Below, one piece after another: positions 32,820-45,213 of a stretch of DNA of 64,000 bases (the first letter of the stretch is position 1; every line of letters starts with the position of its first letter). Below the pieces are notes generated by a model, which ran no database searches, was not told where the DNA came from, and saw nothing but the letters and a program-made list of their open reading frames with translations. The DNA lies in the NCBI GenBank assembly GCA_002914845.1, contig JXTC01000043.1:1270353-1334352 (forward strand). Reading direction: 5' to 3'. The position numbers were made by a program, and so were the translations under genes. This stretch comes from Trema orientale (lineage: Eukaryota > Streptophyta > Magnoliopsida > Rosales > Cannabaceae).

Positions 32820-33130
32820 CATTTTTCTCTTTTTTTCGTATTGAACCTTATTACTTTTTTTTTATAATCTTTGTCGTCTTTAAAGTTTTTTTTCCTTTTT
32901 TTCGTATTGAATCTTATTACTCTTTTTTTTTTTTTGTAATTTTTGTCGTCTTTAAAGTTATTTTTCTATTTTCAATCCACCATTGAATTTCATGAGCTTC
33001 ACCTTGTCTTCTTTCCTTTTATCTGCTTTATATTTTTTTTATTTTCCTGTTTTAAATTTTTTTTCTTTTCACAATGAATCTTATTACTCTTCTCTTTTTA
33101 GTTTTCATCTTTTTTTTGTCTTTTTTTATT
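32820..33130 (+). repeat. Degenerate tandem repeat with GTATTGAA(C/T)CTTATTAC core
   Basis: TTTCGTATTGAACCTTATTAC (32836), TTTCGTATTGAATCTTATTAC (32901) and CACAATGAATCTTATTACTC (33072) recur. The first two are followed by TTTGTCGTCTTTAAAGTT. The first two units are about 66 bp apart; the third is more distant. The rest is poly(T)-rich. Confidence 0.7.
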
Positions 33131-33199
33131 TCGCTTTCAATCTACTATTTAAGCTTGTTTAGTTAGCATTATGATTGCCGAAAATCATTTACCAATCAA

Positions 33200-33711
33200 T
33201 ATTAAAACCAATTTGGTGTAACTTGAGAAACTAATATTCTGGTTTCTAAGAAACCAATCGAGTTACTTTTTTTTTTTTTGTTATTAATTTGATTAGTAAT
33301 GAGAAACCAATCTTATAACTCAGAAACTAAGTACTTACTATTTTTTTTTTTAATTTAAGAAAATGATTACTTACTACTCTTGAAACTAAAAATTAATTTG
33401 GTTGATACTAGGTAACCAAATTACAATCTAATAGTTGGTTACTAATTTGATTAGTAACAAGAAACCAACTTGAGAAACCAATATGGTTTTTGAGTAACCA
33501 ATCTGATTTCTAAGAAACTGATTTAGTTTTTGGCATTTTTTTTTAAAATTATTATCGACTACTCTTAAAAGCAAGAACCAAATTGATTTCTACTTGTAAT
33601 CAGAAACTAATCTAGTAATTGGTTACTAATTTGATTAGTAACGAAAAATCAACTAGAGAAACTAATCTGATTTCTAAGAAATCAAATTAGTTTCTAGAAA
33701 ATTTTTATAGT
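33200..33711 (+). repeat. Higher-order repeat with TTACTAATTTGATTAGTAA palindrome
   Basis: A palindrome close to TTACTAATTTGATTAGTAA followed by GAAA(C/A)(C/A)(A/T) occurs near 33280, 33435 and 33622, spaced about 155-190 bp. Between copies run GAAACCAAT and GATTTCTAAGAAA motifs in both orientations. It abuts the 73-bp array that follows. Confidence 0.7.
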
Positions 33712-34150
33712 TTTCTGTGATTTACTTAGCTACAGGACATTCTGTAAAATAAAAACCACAATGGTTTCCAAGAAACCTTCTTGGTTTCCCATGATTTATT
33801 TAGCTACAAGGCATTCTACTAAAGAAAACCACAATGATTTTTAGGAAACCTTCGTAGTTTCCTGTAATTTACTTAGCTACATGGCGTTTTGCAAAAAAAG
33901 AAATCACGATGGTTTCCAGAAAATCCTATAATTAATTTAGTTATAGGACATTCTGTAAAAAAAGAAACCACAATAATTTCCAAGAAATGTTCATGGTTTC
34001 CTGTGATTTATTTACGTCTAGGACATTCCGCCAAAGGAAACCAAACTAATTTCCGGAAAACTTTTATAGTTTCCTGTGATTTACTTACATACATGATATT
34101 TCGCTAATAAGAAACTAAATTAGTTTCCAGGAAACCTTAGTGGTTTCCTG
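33712..34150 (+). repeat. Six-copy tandem array of a 73-bp unit
   Basis: The first unit is exactly 73 bp, from TTTCTGTGATTTACTTAGCT to CCTTCTTGG. Five more diverged units follow, each with GATTTA(C/T)TTA, a GGACATTC-like core, AGAAACCA and GTTTCC...GAAACC. One unit is shortened near 33930. There is no coding frame across the array. Not CRISPR: units are contiguous, without spacers. Confidence 0.9.
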
Positions 34151-34259
34151 TTAACAGAATATGACTTATTTACTAAAATGCCACCGCATTTTCAAGCTCC
34201 CAAAGTATTTAGAAAAATGCTATAAAAAAGTCGTATGGAATTTTTATTATTTTTGAAAG

Positions 34260-34870
34260 GTCGTAAATTTGGTAATATTTTTTAAAAAATAGGTATAAGT
34301 GTCCAAATCCCTAACTAGAAATGTACATGTCGTATACGTTTTTACGCCCGCTTTTATGGAAATTCAGATTACGATATGATACGATAACTTAATAGAAATA
34401 TCACATGTTTTTTTGTTAGTTAAGATCAAGGGGAAGAAAAAAAAATAATTTAGATCGAAATTAGGTTGACCCGCTTAACACAGGTCAAATTCGGGTCAAT
34501 TAGCTTAATACGAAATTCATTCATTCGCCCCGCCAATTAATATGCAAATAATTAAATTATTAAGAGTATTCCTAATTTAAAAACTAATAAAAAAACATAA
34601 AGACAAAATAATGTTAGTTTTTGATTGTATATTATTTAATAAATAAGGATATTTAATTTGTATAAAATTTCTTTTAAAAATAAGATTAAAACCGTCCTAA
34701 AAAAAATGTGTAAAAATACGAGTCAAAAGCGAGTAGTTAATAAGTCAAAAATATACAAATGAGTCATAATAAGTTGTAAGTTAAGTGTTGTATATCTAAA
34801 TGAGTCAATCAGTTTTAGGTTCGGTCAACCTATTTATATGTAGGTTAGATTATTTTTAAGAATTCTACAA
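34260..34870. repeat. Eroded relative of the GACCCG-rich hAT element
   Basis: Starts near CTAGAAATGTACATGTCGTA. It contains AGGTTGACCCGCTTAACAC, GGTCAAATTCGGGTCAATTAG and, distally, TTCGGTCAACC in an AT-rich context, as in the element at 21967-22587. Ends and target duplications are no longer clear. Confidence 0.45.
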
Positions 34871-34904
34871 CGAGACGAATCATGGATCAAATTTAAGTTG
34901 AAAG

Positions 34905-34937
<33 letters not shown>

Positions 34938-35447
34938 TGATGGGTGCCATCCCACCCACTTCAAATTCTTCAATCCAACTAGAGGAAAAGGCTAACTTTT
35001 TTGTTTCTTCTCTTTCGACAGTTACCACTTTGTCTAGAGGTAGATATACATATAGAACGTAATCCATTTGGGGACTAGTCCCATTCAATATGAAATTGTA
35101 ACTTTTTATATAAAAAATACTATTTTGTAGGCGGAGAATGTAATTTTGCACATAATAAATTGATGTAACAACATACTAATGTAACTTCAGGCATAATTTA
35201 TGTAATTTTCGTATATGCTTTTGTGGGCAAATTTACTTATCTGACGTTATGTGTTACTAATATTATGCAATAGGACTAGTTCCTTATTTTTGTCGATGGG
35301 AAATTGAATAGGGTGGAATGAGACAGCATCATTTTCTTCGGTTTAAGGCTTTTGTTCAAGAGCAAATAAGGCCCGGTCGCTTAGCACAGCTGAGAATACT
35401 CACCGAGATCAAGTAATATGTCTCCCTCAACTTATCGAGTTGTTCTT

Positions 35448-35742
35448 TAAGGCTCCACTTGGATTTTGGATTTTAGGGAGAAAAAACAAATTTTAGGAAT
35501 TATATTTTTTTTTTGTTTGAATTTTATCAAAAATTGAAAGAAAAAGTTTTACATAGATTCTGTAAGAATTATTTTCAATAAATTTAGAGGATTTACATTA
35601 TAATAAAAGGATTATGAGAGAAAAAAGTTTCGAAAACTAAATTTTATAGAATATTAAGAAAATATTTTTCCTCTCTTTTTTTTAAAATTTTTTTCTCACA
35701 ATTTTTTTCCTTACTAAAATACAAGTTCTAAACATAGCCTAA
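35448..35742. mobile_element. Tourist-like (PIF/Harbinger) MITE
   Basis: The element at 35451-35739 (289 bp) starts GGCTCCACTTGGATTTTGGA and, reversed from the right, GGCTATGTTTAGAACTTGTA. It is flanked on both sides by TAA (35448-35450 and 35740-35742), the target duplication typical of PIF/Harbinger MITEs. AT-rich interior without coding. Confidence 0.8.
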
Positions 35743-38700
35743 AGGACTTATTATTTTAATAACAATGAATATTTTTTAAAATTTTCTCTTCTCACTAAGA
35801 TTTTATTAGTTATTTGATTCAAAAAACAAATAAATGTTATTAGTTGTGACTTTCAATAAAATAACTTAAGTATTATTGACATTCTTTTTCTATTGTTTTC
35901 TTCTTCTTCTAACCCATTGTAAAAGGAGATCTTTTATATCTTTCTCTTCTGTGGGGAGTTTTATTTTTATTTTTTTTCGTTGTATCATTAAATAATTCAT
36001 TCATTTGGGAAAACATAATCCTACCTAGATCTATATCTATGGTAGTTTTAGTCCACTTAGACCTTGATCTGTAATACTTTTAGATTTTTTTTTTTTTTGT
36101 TCTTTTTTTATCATTTTAGTTCACCCAAATCTAGTTCTATGGTAATTTTGGGTGAATCTTATGTCTTTGATCCTTTTAGTGCAGTTATCATCAAGATCTA
36201 TATCATTTCTGACTTAAATATGGATAATTTGCATAATAGCATTTTGTCGTCTTCCAGGACATAACTAAACTGCACCCCTTGCTTGTTCTAAGTAATTTTT
36301 TTCCTTTGATATCAAAGCTGCTATCGACTCTTTCTATGTACATTTTATTGGAGGTGTCTTGTTTAGTTTGTTTGGCCGTCGATTATCTATCATGGATTTG
36401 TAGGATTCTAAGCGATAGACACCAACAACAGAAGTTGAGTGAAGGGTCATAATAAGCTAACATAAGTGGAGATCTCAACAATTGTTATTCATATGAGTCC
36501 TTTTATTTTAGGTCAATTTCGCGATAATCCTATTTTTAATTTGTTTATTACGGATGTCTACTTTGTACCTAAATGTCTCTTGATAGGGATTGTACTATCT
36601 TTCTATTATTACGAAAAGCATTTTTCATTCTTTAAACAAAAAAAAGAAAAAATTTAAAGTAAATTTTTCCTTTCTTTTTTAATAGCATAGCTTAAGTAAG
36701 CTATATATCCACGCATATACACAATATCTTAATTTTGTTTTTTTCTTCTGTTTTTTTCCCCTTTTTAATAATTCTTTTTCTTCTTCCTTTTTTAACCCTT
36801 TTTTTTAATAATTTTTCTTTTTCTTTTTTACCATCTTTTTTTTTGTCAGGTGAAGGATTTGAACCTTAAACTTTAATAATAGAAGTGAGGCGTTATTATT
36901 ATTATTATGCTTGCGACCGCACTTTCACTCTATTTCAAATATGTATGAAGGAATAACATTTCAAATTTTTACTTTTGTATTTGTTAGTTATATGCGCAAC
37001 TTTATATATTAGTTGTATTTTTATTTTTTGTTTTTTAAAAAGTGAGACTTAACTAATAACCTCCACTTATTACAAAGAAATGAAAATAACTCACGCACCT
37101 TTAATGTTCTTCCAACCTAATACCCACCCACATCACCCATTGAATATATTAGCTGTATATTATTGTGCCGTGTCCAATGGCAACCCATCCATATAAATAT
37201 ATAGCATGCTAATCTTTTATTTTAATTAATTAATTATTTTTTTGGGTAATAGCCTAAGGTAAAAGGTCAGTCTATATAAAATGTGTCAATGTCCCGCTGT
37301 GAAAAATTCCATAAATTTCTAATGCATTACTCAATTGAATATACTGTTCAAGGCCATAATTATGCTGATGAGTTTAATCCACTTTCCATTTGAACATAAA
37401 TGTTATTAAGGTATATGGATCAGCTAAAATCCTCCAAAGCCTGGGACGAAAGCCATAGTGGAGAGGTCATTTAACCAAATAATATGATCCAGTGCAATTT
37501 ATCAAAAGCAAAGTGGCTAACTAATTAGCAACCAAAGAAAAATAATGGTTTCCTCTTTCTTCTTTTGAAACCATAACATTCCGAACTGTAACCAAAATAT
37601 GCTCCAGTGCTATTTGTCATGATAAATATAGCACACAAAATTAGCATATGTATTAAAATTTGCAATATTGCCATTAGTATGTAGTAGAATTTACAATAAT
37701 GTCATTATTATAGCATATATGAAAATTTACAATATGGCCAAATTTCTTAAAAGTATACAATTTTCATTTTTTTTTCTAATTGAATTCCTTTCTTAAAATT
37801 TATCCTTACTAAATTTTTATAAATTATAGTTTCCATTCACTGCTTTATAGCCATCCTATGAGCTAAAACGGTGACAAACAACCGTCTAAGCACTTGGTAA
37901 ATTTAAATTATTTAAAGGTCACATTTAGACATTTGATGAATTAGAGATTCATGGGATATAGGATCTCAGAATTGCCAAAATGTATGTTCTATGTTTTTCC
38001 ATGATAAGAAGATGTCTCAACATGCACTAGTAATCCATTTTGTAACTAAATTAATTAAGAAGATATACAAATATCACTTATATTCTAAACTAAATAAAAA
38101 CGTATAAATTATGGGACAATAAAATATGGACAATTCTACATATCCCAACTTTTGTACTAAATTTTTTGTACCAACACATATAACATATAAATTGTCACCA
38201 TCTAATTAGTGTATTAAAACTTACCAAAATAAAATAAACATTATCACCAATTGAATGGTGACAAAATAAAATTACATACTAGTATTAAAAATTGAATAAT
38301 GATTGGAACACCAAAAAGTTACACCAATGATGTGGTATCTAAAAAAATTACTATTTTATCTATAAATGATACCACACCATTCAAAATTTAGTGATTGATA
38401 TAAATACCAACTCATATGGTGTAAATTTTATATGTAAGTTATTGGTGTCCCTAGTGTTATTCTTAAAAATTTGACACAAAAATTGATACATTAAGCATTA
38501 TCCATAAAATATATAAAGCATGGAGTAAATCTGGAATACAATTTATAGTTAAAATTAACATTTCAGACAATTACAAATTCTGCTTGGCTATGCAACTAAT
38601 AGCCGAAATATTACCAAACGGCTCATATGGAAAAGCAATCTCAAACGGGCCTTTGTCTTCAGTATAGATGGCCCAGATATCGTTTGGGCCGATTGGGGGC

Positions 38701-39095
38701 CTAATGTGGAAGTAAATAGAACCAAGGGCCCTAAAGTATTACAGACGATGGGTAAGATGCCAGCTGGCCCCGGAGCCAGTAAAGCGCAACCAAGTATTTT
38801 CCCAGCAAAAAGCAAACTAATCATTTCAATAGTCAAAAATTAATAATAACGAAAAATAAAAATTAATAATAAAAAGCAAAATCCCACTTTCCTTACTTGA
38901 TCTTGATCAGTTAAAGTGTTCAAACCAAAAGTTAATTTCATAAAATAAAAATGAGATTATACTTAAAAAGTTAAAACGAGAACAAGTCAAATCTTACATT
39001 TTCAAGATTTAAAAGAAAAAAAAAATAAAAGAAAAAAAAAAAGAAATACAGAGAAAAGAAAGAGTTGCAATATTATAAACCTAATTAACGAGTCT
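35743..39095. other. Long intergenic stretch, no gene recognised
   Basis: AT-rich with poly(T) tracts (36090-36110, 36720-36850) and isolated short frames without motifs. Near 36845 the plus strand reads AGGATTTGAACC, a possible inverted SINE box B. Around 38100-38480 repeated CACCAATTGAATGGTG-type words hint at an old MITE. Nothing else is supported. Confidence 0.4.
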
Positions 39096-39305
39096 TTAGC
39101 CAGTGTAGATGTGAACGTCAATGGCGATGAGGAAGATAGTGATGAGGCCGAAGAAGATAATGGCGTGGACGAATATGGAAGCGCCACTTGTCTGCATGTT
39201 GCCAAACTCGACCACTCTGCCTCTGGCTGGAATCTGAAACAACAGACCTGGGCTCAACAGCACGAACAGCACCACCGCTATGATCACTGGACCCCAATCC
39301 GCCAT
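39096..39305 (-). CDS. DUF3339 small membrane protein 1 (69 aa)
   Basis: A single-exon gene, MADWGPVIIAVVLFVLLSPG at the N-terminus and ending IAIDVHIYTG, stop at 39096-39098. DUF3339 proteins are plant-only, 65-75 aa, with two membrane helices. Here the helices are residues 5-22 and about 46-64, separated by a short basic loop (IPARGRVVEFGNMQTSG). The start at MADWGP is chosen because that N-terminus is conserved in the family and in the second copy (MLDWAPVLIGWLLFILLSPG). The frame extends 14 codons upstream into a (CT)n/(GA)n leader encoding Leu-Ser, which is likely untranslated. Function unknown. The second member lies 2.3 kb away on the same strand. Confidence 0.9.
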   Translation of the reverse strand: MADWGPVIIAVVLFVLLSPGLLFQIPARGRVVEFGNMQTSGASIFVHAIIFFGLITIFLIAIDVHIYTG

Positions 39306-39986
39306 TGATAAGCAAGAGAGAGAGAGAGAGAGAGAGATATCGATCACGGAGCTTGGAATTATATCTGAAATTGTAAGGAAAGTCCTGAGAAGGTAAAGGG
39401 TTCAATTTCAACTCCACTCAACTCAGGGAGGGACAGATTTGAGAGTCGGGGGGACACAAGTGGACAAAATGCATTAATATCGATGCTTCTCGTGACAGGT
39501 GAAGCGTAGTGCGAGGGTACACGTGTCAACATCGTGTGTGGTTCACGTTCGACGGCTGTGATCTTCTTGAGATGTGATGACAAGATGACCGAGAAATGGA
39601 AGTACTACACCTTTTTATTTTATTTTTATTTTTATTTTTAAAGGAAGAGGAAGTAGAAACTGAAACATGTGCTCCCTCCCAGATAAGTGACGTGGATTGG
39701 TCAGTTTTCAGTTTAGGTCCATTGGAGACTTTTAGTTCTGGACTCAATGCTCGTGGGCCTTTACAATAGAAGAGGCCCAAACTTTAGATTCTCATGTCAG
39801 GTATACAATTTGAGCTTTAAGATTTTTCTTTTTCCCTTTTTTTTTTTAAAAAAAAAAAAAAAACCGTAGTAGTTCATGTTATGTATACGTTTCTTACAAG
39901 ATACTACTACGCATAAGAGAAAGAATTGCGTAATCAGTGTGTTCGATTAGGACCACGGCGTGGCCACCATTACGCCGATGTATGTT

Positions 39987-40977
39987 GTCGTTTCTCCCAT
40001 TCCATGTTTACTTTTTAATGTATTATACGCTTTGAGTTTGTCTCATTTTTTTAAGTTTATTGTCGTTTATAGGTTCATATAGTTTTTCAAGTGTCTTGTC
40101 AGTTTTAGGTGGTGTCTTATTTTCTTTTGTCTCGTTATTTTTTTGATCGTTTTTCTGGCTGGTGATTGTTGATCCATTTTTGTGGTTATCGTCATTTTAG
40201 TAGTTGTTGTTATTTGTTACTGAATTTTTGTCGTTTCTCCACTATTGTTTTCTGTTGGTTTACGGTCGTTTTCCTGGTTTCTCTTGTTTCAGTGTAATTA
40301 ACGTTTTCTGCTGTTGCTTATACGCGTTAGTCAATCATGCAGTTTTTGCATTTTGACGTTGCATCGTTGTTACGTCGTTTATTATTGTTTGTCGTAGATT
40401 TCTTTTTTTCAAAAAATTTCATCGTCTTTTTAGTTTTATTGTCGTTTTATGCTTTCCGTCTTATATTGGTTTCCTTTTCTTATCATGTTGTGGTTTCTGT
40501 TCGTATTCAGGTTATTGTCGTTTTCCCATTTCTATGGTTTGCTTACTTTTATGTCGTTTTATCCCCCTTTTTGGGGTTGCTGTGGTTTTCCGAAGGTTAT
40601 TGTTGTTATTTCTATTTTTCCTGGTTCATCAAGTTTTGTCCTTCATGGTTTAATTATCGTCCATGTTTGGTTTCTGTTGTCTTCCCCATTTATGTCGTTT
40701 CCAGTGTTTATTGTCTTTTTCCAATTTGTTTGGATTTTGTCGTTTCTTTTTTTTTTCCACGAAGATTTTGTCGTTTCTGAGTTTAGGTCGATATGCTGTT
40801 TTAGGATGATGTCGTTTGTTCCTGTTAACTGTCGTTTCTTTAGTTATTTAGAGTAAGTCGTTTTGTAGTTTATGTCGCTTCATGGTACGTTGTCGTTTAA
40901 CATTTTAGTATTTTGGAGTCGTTTTCCGTTGATGTAGTTTGTTTCGTATAATCGTCGTTTTATTTGTTATGTCGTTT
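39987..40977 (+). repeat. Array of 18 exact GTCGTTT heptamers, all on the plus strand
   Basis: Exact GTCGTTT starts at 39987, 40062, 40230, 40265, 40374, 40441, 40517, 40553, 40694, 40739, 40770, 40811, 40831, 40857, 40892, 40918, 40954 and 40971. One-mismatch relatives (GTCGTAG, GTCGCTT, GTCTCGT) lie between. Spacing is irregular (17 to 168 bp), so this is not a simple tandem repeat. The region is also strongly T/G-rich on this strand. It lies between the two DUF3339 genes. No transposon ends were found. Confidence 0.85.
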
Positions 40978-41369
40978 TCCTGTCCATGCTTTCCTGCACC
41001 CTCTGCGCTTTGGGCCATAGCAATTCCCTATACTTGAAACCATGATTTCCTCGTTCTGTGGTTAAATGTTTTTGTTTTGTCAACCAAAATTAACGCTAAA
41101 ACATTAATGTTATCAATAAAGTTTTTGATGTTATGCTGTTACAGAAAGTAAGCGTTAATGTTAATAACTCTTGAGAAAACATCATTATGATATGTGTTGT
41201 TGTGTTTTCGTTCCCTGATTAAATAGCTCAATAACACGTTTTGACTAACTTCTTTAATCACAACAAACAAGATTGATTCTTTCAAATAAGTAAAGAAAGC
41301 ATTAAAAGCTCATACTACATAATAGTGGATGAGACTGGCGCTTGCAGTGGTCCATTACAAAATTAATAA

Positions 41370-42700
41370 ATTCAATTAAGGACATTGATATAATGCGTAT
41401 ATGTGGTCAAGCGAGTTACATAAAAGTTGCAATATTAGATTTGCTTCAGGTGGAGACATATTAAGTAGACAAGTACAATTGAACACATAAATAAACCCTC
41501 ATATACACTCGACATTTTTCTCAAGAAAAATTTTCTCCCCAAGTGGGGCCATATAATGGCAATCAAATCATCATTTTGGAAACATAATAATTTATATTTT
41601 GAAAAAAATAAATAAATAAACCAGGAGACAAACTAAAATTATAAAAAAATCAATCAACCGGTGACAATGTGGATTCCTACCGCCAATATGAGGATGGTAA
41701 AGACGCCAAAGAAGATAATGGTGTGGACAAAAATGGCCTTGCCATTGGTGGTGAAGCTGCCGAATTCAACAGGGCGGGTGTGGCCGGGTAGCTGGAAGAG
41801 GAGGCCTGGGGAGAGCAGTATGAAGAGCAGCCACCCTATTAGAACTGGTGCCCAATCCAACATGATTGATAGATATACCTAAGCCCTCTGCTCCAATTTT
41901 CAGACTAATTGGTAGAAATAGTACTATGCTATGTTGGTTGTGAGTGAGCAATCTTGTATCAACATAGCGTAATGTTTTTATACTACATTTATTAACGAGA
42001 AAAATAAAGTGGATTCTTGGGCACTATTTTAACTTCAAGTAGAGGTATAGCTATTAGCTGAGCCTATAGAGTTTGAGCATCTTTTTGCCTTTATGAATTG
42101 TTTCATATATGTTCTTTAAAATCCCGGCCATACACAAATTTTTTGGGTATTGTATAGGGAGCTTTGGATTCTTGTATGGCAGGACTAAATTCTCACGCAA
42201 ATGGCACTTTTTTGCTTTCTTTTAAAGAAATGCATATACATTTTAACCAAAAGAAGCCTATGCTGGTGGGTTTAGCATCTACTATGTATCATACAGTATT
42301 GATCATAGTTTGTTTTGTTTTTACTCTAAACTGTACTTAGAGCTGTTCAAAACTTGAAGACCTATCACCGATCAAAACGATCTAATCTAATTTGCAAATA
42401 TGGGATTTTTCCCAAATCGACTAGAGTAGTACTAGCAAACACTCACTTTATTCACATATCATGAGTCAATGAATTTGGCATATAAGAAAGAGGTTGACAA
42501 TATTTGCAAACATTCCTTAAATCGATTATGCTCAAATCGATTGACACAAACAAAACTCTACATCAATCGGCCATTATCTTTCTTTTTTTATTTTTTTTCG
42601 CTCGACTTAAAAACTCTGCACCAATTATTGATTGTATCTCTTTCCCTATGGTCCTTTTCCCTTTTTTGTTTTTCAAAGGATAAAAATTTTATACAAAAAA
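41370..42700. repeat. Segment C, paralogue of 21820-23900
   Basis: Holds the single uninterrupted GCTATTAG site (42050-42057) that matches the target duplication at 21959/22588. It contains the DUF3339 gene missing from the other copy. Similarity is recognisable to about 42690. Confidence 0.85.
41654..41863 (-). CDS. DUF3339 small membrane protein 2 (69 aa)
   Basis: A single-exon gene from ATG 41863 (MLDWAPVLIGWLLFILLSPG) to the stop at 41654, ending LAVGIHIVTG. It has the same length and layout as the gene at 39096-39305: an N-terminal helix, a short loop (LPGHTRPVEFGSFTTNG), then a second helix (FVHTIIFFGVFTILILAVGI). Identical positions include DW.PV, LF.LLSPGLLFQ.P, VEFG and IFVH.IIFFG. 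DUF3339 is a plant family of small membrane proteins with no established biochemical role. The gene sits inside a block duplicated at 21.8-23.9 kb, where the gene itself is missing. The two copies are probably an old tandem pair. Confidence 0.92.
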   Translation of the reverse strand: MLDWAPVLIGWLLFILLSPGLLFQLPGHTRPVEFGSFTTNGKAIFVHTIIFFGVFTILILAVGIHIVTG

Positions 42701-44600
42701 TATTTTCTTTGGTTATAATATTCAATTATAAATTTCGATTTCAACTCTCTTGGACGACTTTTAAGCTTACCACCAAGTGTTTTTTTTTTCTCCTTAATTT
42801 TTTCATAGGAGTCATGTTGGACCAAGTGCATCCCTATAACGTCTTTAAACATTTGATGTTATATTTAAAAAAAAAAAAAAAAACTGATGTTCTAACTAAT
42901 ATTCTATATTAAATACAGTAGTAGGATTGCACTTAATTGCAATTTATAACTGTATCTATATATGCTCAAGCGTGCCAGTGTGCTATGCTTACATCAATTG
43001 ATGAAGAGAGAAGGGAAAAAAATTCCTCACAAAATATATTCCTTGTCCCACTAGCAAACACAAATTAATAGGTTACCGGTTGAGTCAATTATAGAGATCT
43101 CAACTTAAACATATTTAAACTCTATAAGTGACTTTTAGATAAATTACTTGACTAAATACTTTTTTCCACTTTTTCTTTACTTTTTACAGCACGTAAATAT
43201 GTCATCGACACTTGACATGTATTACTCAATATATTTTGTGAAGAAAAAGAAGCAAAACAAACGGTAAAAAAACAATTTGGGGGCCCCCCTCAAACGAAAA
43301 AACCGAAGGGAAAAAAACAAAAAAAGAACAATAATTGGTAAAAAACAGTTTTTAAGAAAAAAAGCAAATGAATGCCGAAGCAAAGAAAACCAAAAAGGAA
43401 AAAAAAAAAAAAAAATAAAATGCCAATTTTTTTTTTCAAATTAATTTAGGAGGATAATTGATCTGTTTTTTTCTTTTCCTTGATCTTAAAAGGGATCCTT
43501 CTCCTCCTTTTTCAGTACGCAAAGCAGAAGATTAATTAACGTAAGTCCGATACTTTACATTGAAAGTTTATTTACATTTATCAACTCCTATGCCTAATAT
43601 TCTCTTAATTCTTCTTTTTTATAATTCCTCAAAAAAAGAAAAGATCTTTTTATAAATTTTGGATAGAAATGCTATAAACACTCAAAACGTAGGAAAAATT
43701 ACATAATAAAACCTGAATTTTCATTTTTGACAAAAAATATATTCAGAAAATTAAAACATTCGATTCCTTTGTTTTTTTTTTGTTTTTTTTTTTTTTGTTT
43801 TTGAAATTTCACCTTGGTTAGTGCAAATTGATCAAAACTAGTGATCGGAATGACTTAAAAAAAAAAAAATATAGTGATCGGAAAATTGAAATATGCCTAA
43901 AAAGTTGACCAAATAAGACAAAACATAACTTATTTAACTGAACTTGATACAATGATCATATACTTTATCCTGTATTATCACTTTTTTTAGGTTTATGCTT
44001 GTTTGGTTAAATTTTCCACAGTTTATCCTCTAAATATGTACTTTTAACTGAATAATTTCAACTTTGTGTTTTTTTTTTCAACTTTGTGTTAACTATAGAT
44101 GAATTTTATTCAAAAAAAAAAAAAAAAACTATAGATGAATTAGGAGGAATATCTAAAATCAAAGGTCTAAACGGTAATTTCGATAAAATCCACTACGATT
44201 TATATTTTGGACACTGGCATAGGACACGTAAATGTGGCACGTGTAGAGCACTTATTACATATTAATAGCACCACAGCAGGCCAAATAGCATTTGACTTAG
44301 TATTCTTCTAAGCACGTGCAAAAAAAACTCATCAGGTTGTCCGCTGATCCCTAATATTTTATTTGCATCATGTCCTCCCTGGTTAAATAAGAAAAATCAC
44401 ATTAATGTTGTACAAATATTACAGAAAATCATAAATAGTATTAATTGTATTTTTAAGGAATTCCCTAAAATAAAAAAATCAGAGGACATTAATTTGGGGC
44501 CTCACAAATTCATAAAAGATTGGGAATTCAGAACCCGTAAAAATGGAGCTATTTCAGTTGAAAGAAGGTTGACGTGCAGGGCTCTCATTGGAGGTCTCTC
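42701..44600. other. Intergenic spacer upstream of the CBS-PB1 gene
   Basis: AT-rich with poly(T) near 43775 and poly(A) near 43858 and 44115. A GGCACGTGT G-box-like element occurs at about 44236. CAACTTTGTGTT and AACTATAGATGAATT each occur twice near 44060-44150, separated by homopolymer runs, which suggests a small retro-insertion scar. No gene. Confidence 0.45.
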
Positions 44601-44639
44601 TAATCCCGCGTTAAAATTTCTCATCCTCCCATTTCTTAG

Positions 44640-44917
44640 GGTTTCCCCCCCTCTCTCTCTTCCCCCTCCCTCCGTCGCTTTTCTGCGCCTAAACTTTCCC
44701 GCCGGTCGGTGTATTTTCTCGGAAAATTTCAAAAATTTTCCGACTGGATTCCCGACCGTTCCGTTTTCGCGGGAAAAAAAGAGGCTCAAACTTTCCGACC
44801 GAACATCCTCGAATTCAATCCACATCCTGACTCGCGATTCCCGAGGTCGAAGCACAGGTTGTTTCGGACGAGGAGAAGAGGAAGAGGAAGAGGAAGAGGT
44901 CGGCCCTTTTGAATTCG
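44640..44917 (+). promoter_or_regulatory. 5' leader exon of the CBS-PB1 gene (inferred)
   Basis: GC-richer CT-rich sequence (CCCCCCTCTCTCTCTTCCCC at about 44650) followed by (GAAGAG)n near 44875. It ends at a consensus donor GTGAG at 44918. The matching acceptor is the AG at 45212-45213 just before the ATG, giving a 5'-UTR intron. The transcription start is not defined. Confidence 0.5.
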
Positions 44918-45213
44918 GTGAGTCTCGTTTGTTTCATCACGACATAAATGTTTCGTGCTTTTCTTTGATTTGTTTGGTTCCCGAGAAAACGGAGGAAAAT
45001 TATGATTATGTTGATTAGAAAACGTAATCTCCTTCTTTCTCTTCATTAATTTATATATTGAGCTGGAAAAATATAAGGGTAAAGAGGCAAAAGAAGATGG
45101 AAGTGTTTGAAATTTGTTAATATCTCGTTAAATTTCATTTCTATGGTTCTGTAAAAAAAAAAAAAATATAGTCATAGATTAATAATGATTACTTTCTTGA
45201 TTGTTGGTGAAAG

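Noticed and set aside
33712..34150. CRISPR-like regular repeats
   Set aside because: Contiguous 73-bp units with no unique spacers, in a plant nuclear genome.
38588..38836. 82-codon minus-strand frame
   Set aside because: No family features, and no promoter or neighbour supports it.
40337..40856. Two overlapping Phe/Val-rich open frames of 135-147 codons
   Set aside because: They arise from the T-rich GTCGTTT array; low complexity and no motif.
44502..45046. Open frames on both strands of 117-174 codons before the CBS-PB1 gene
   Set aside because: They cover the CT/GA-rich leader exon and its intron; the spliced CBS-PB1 model explains the region.
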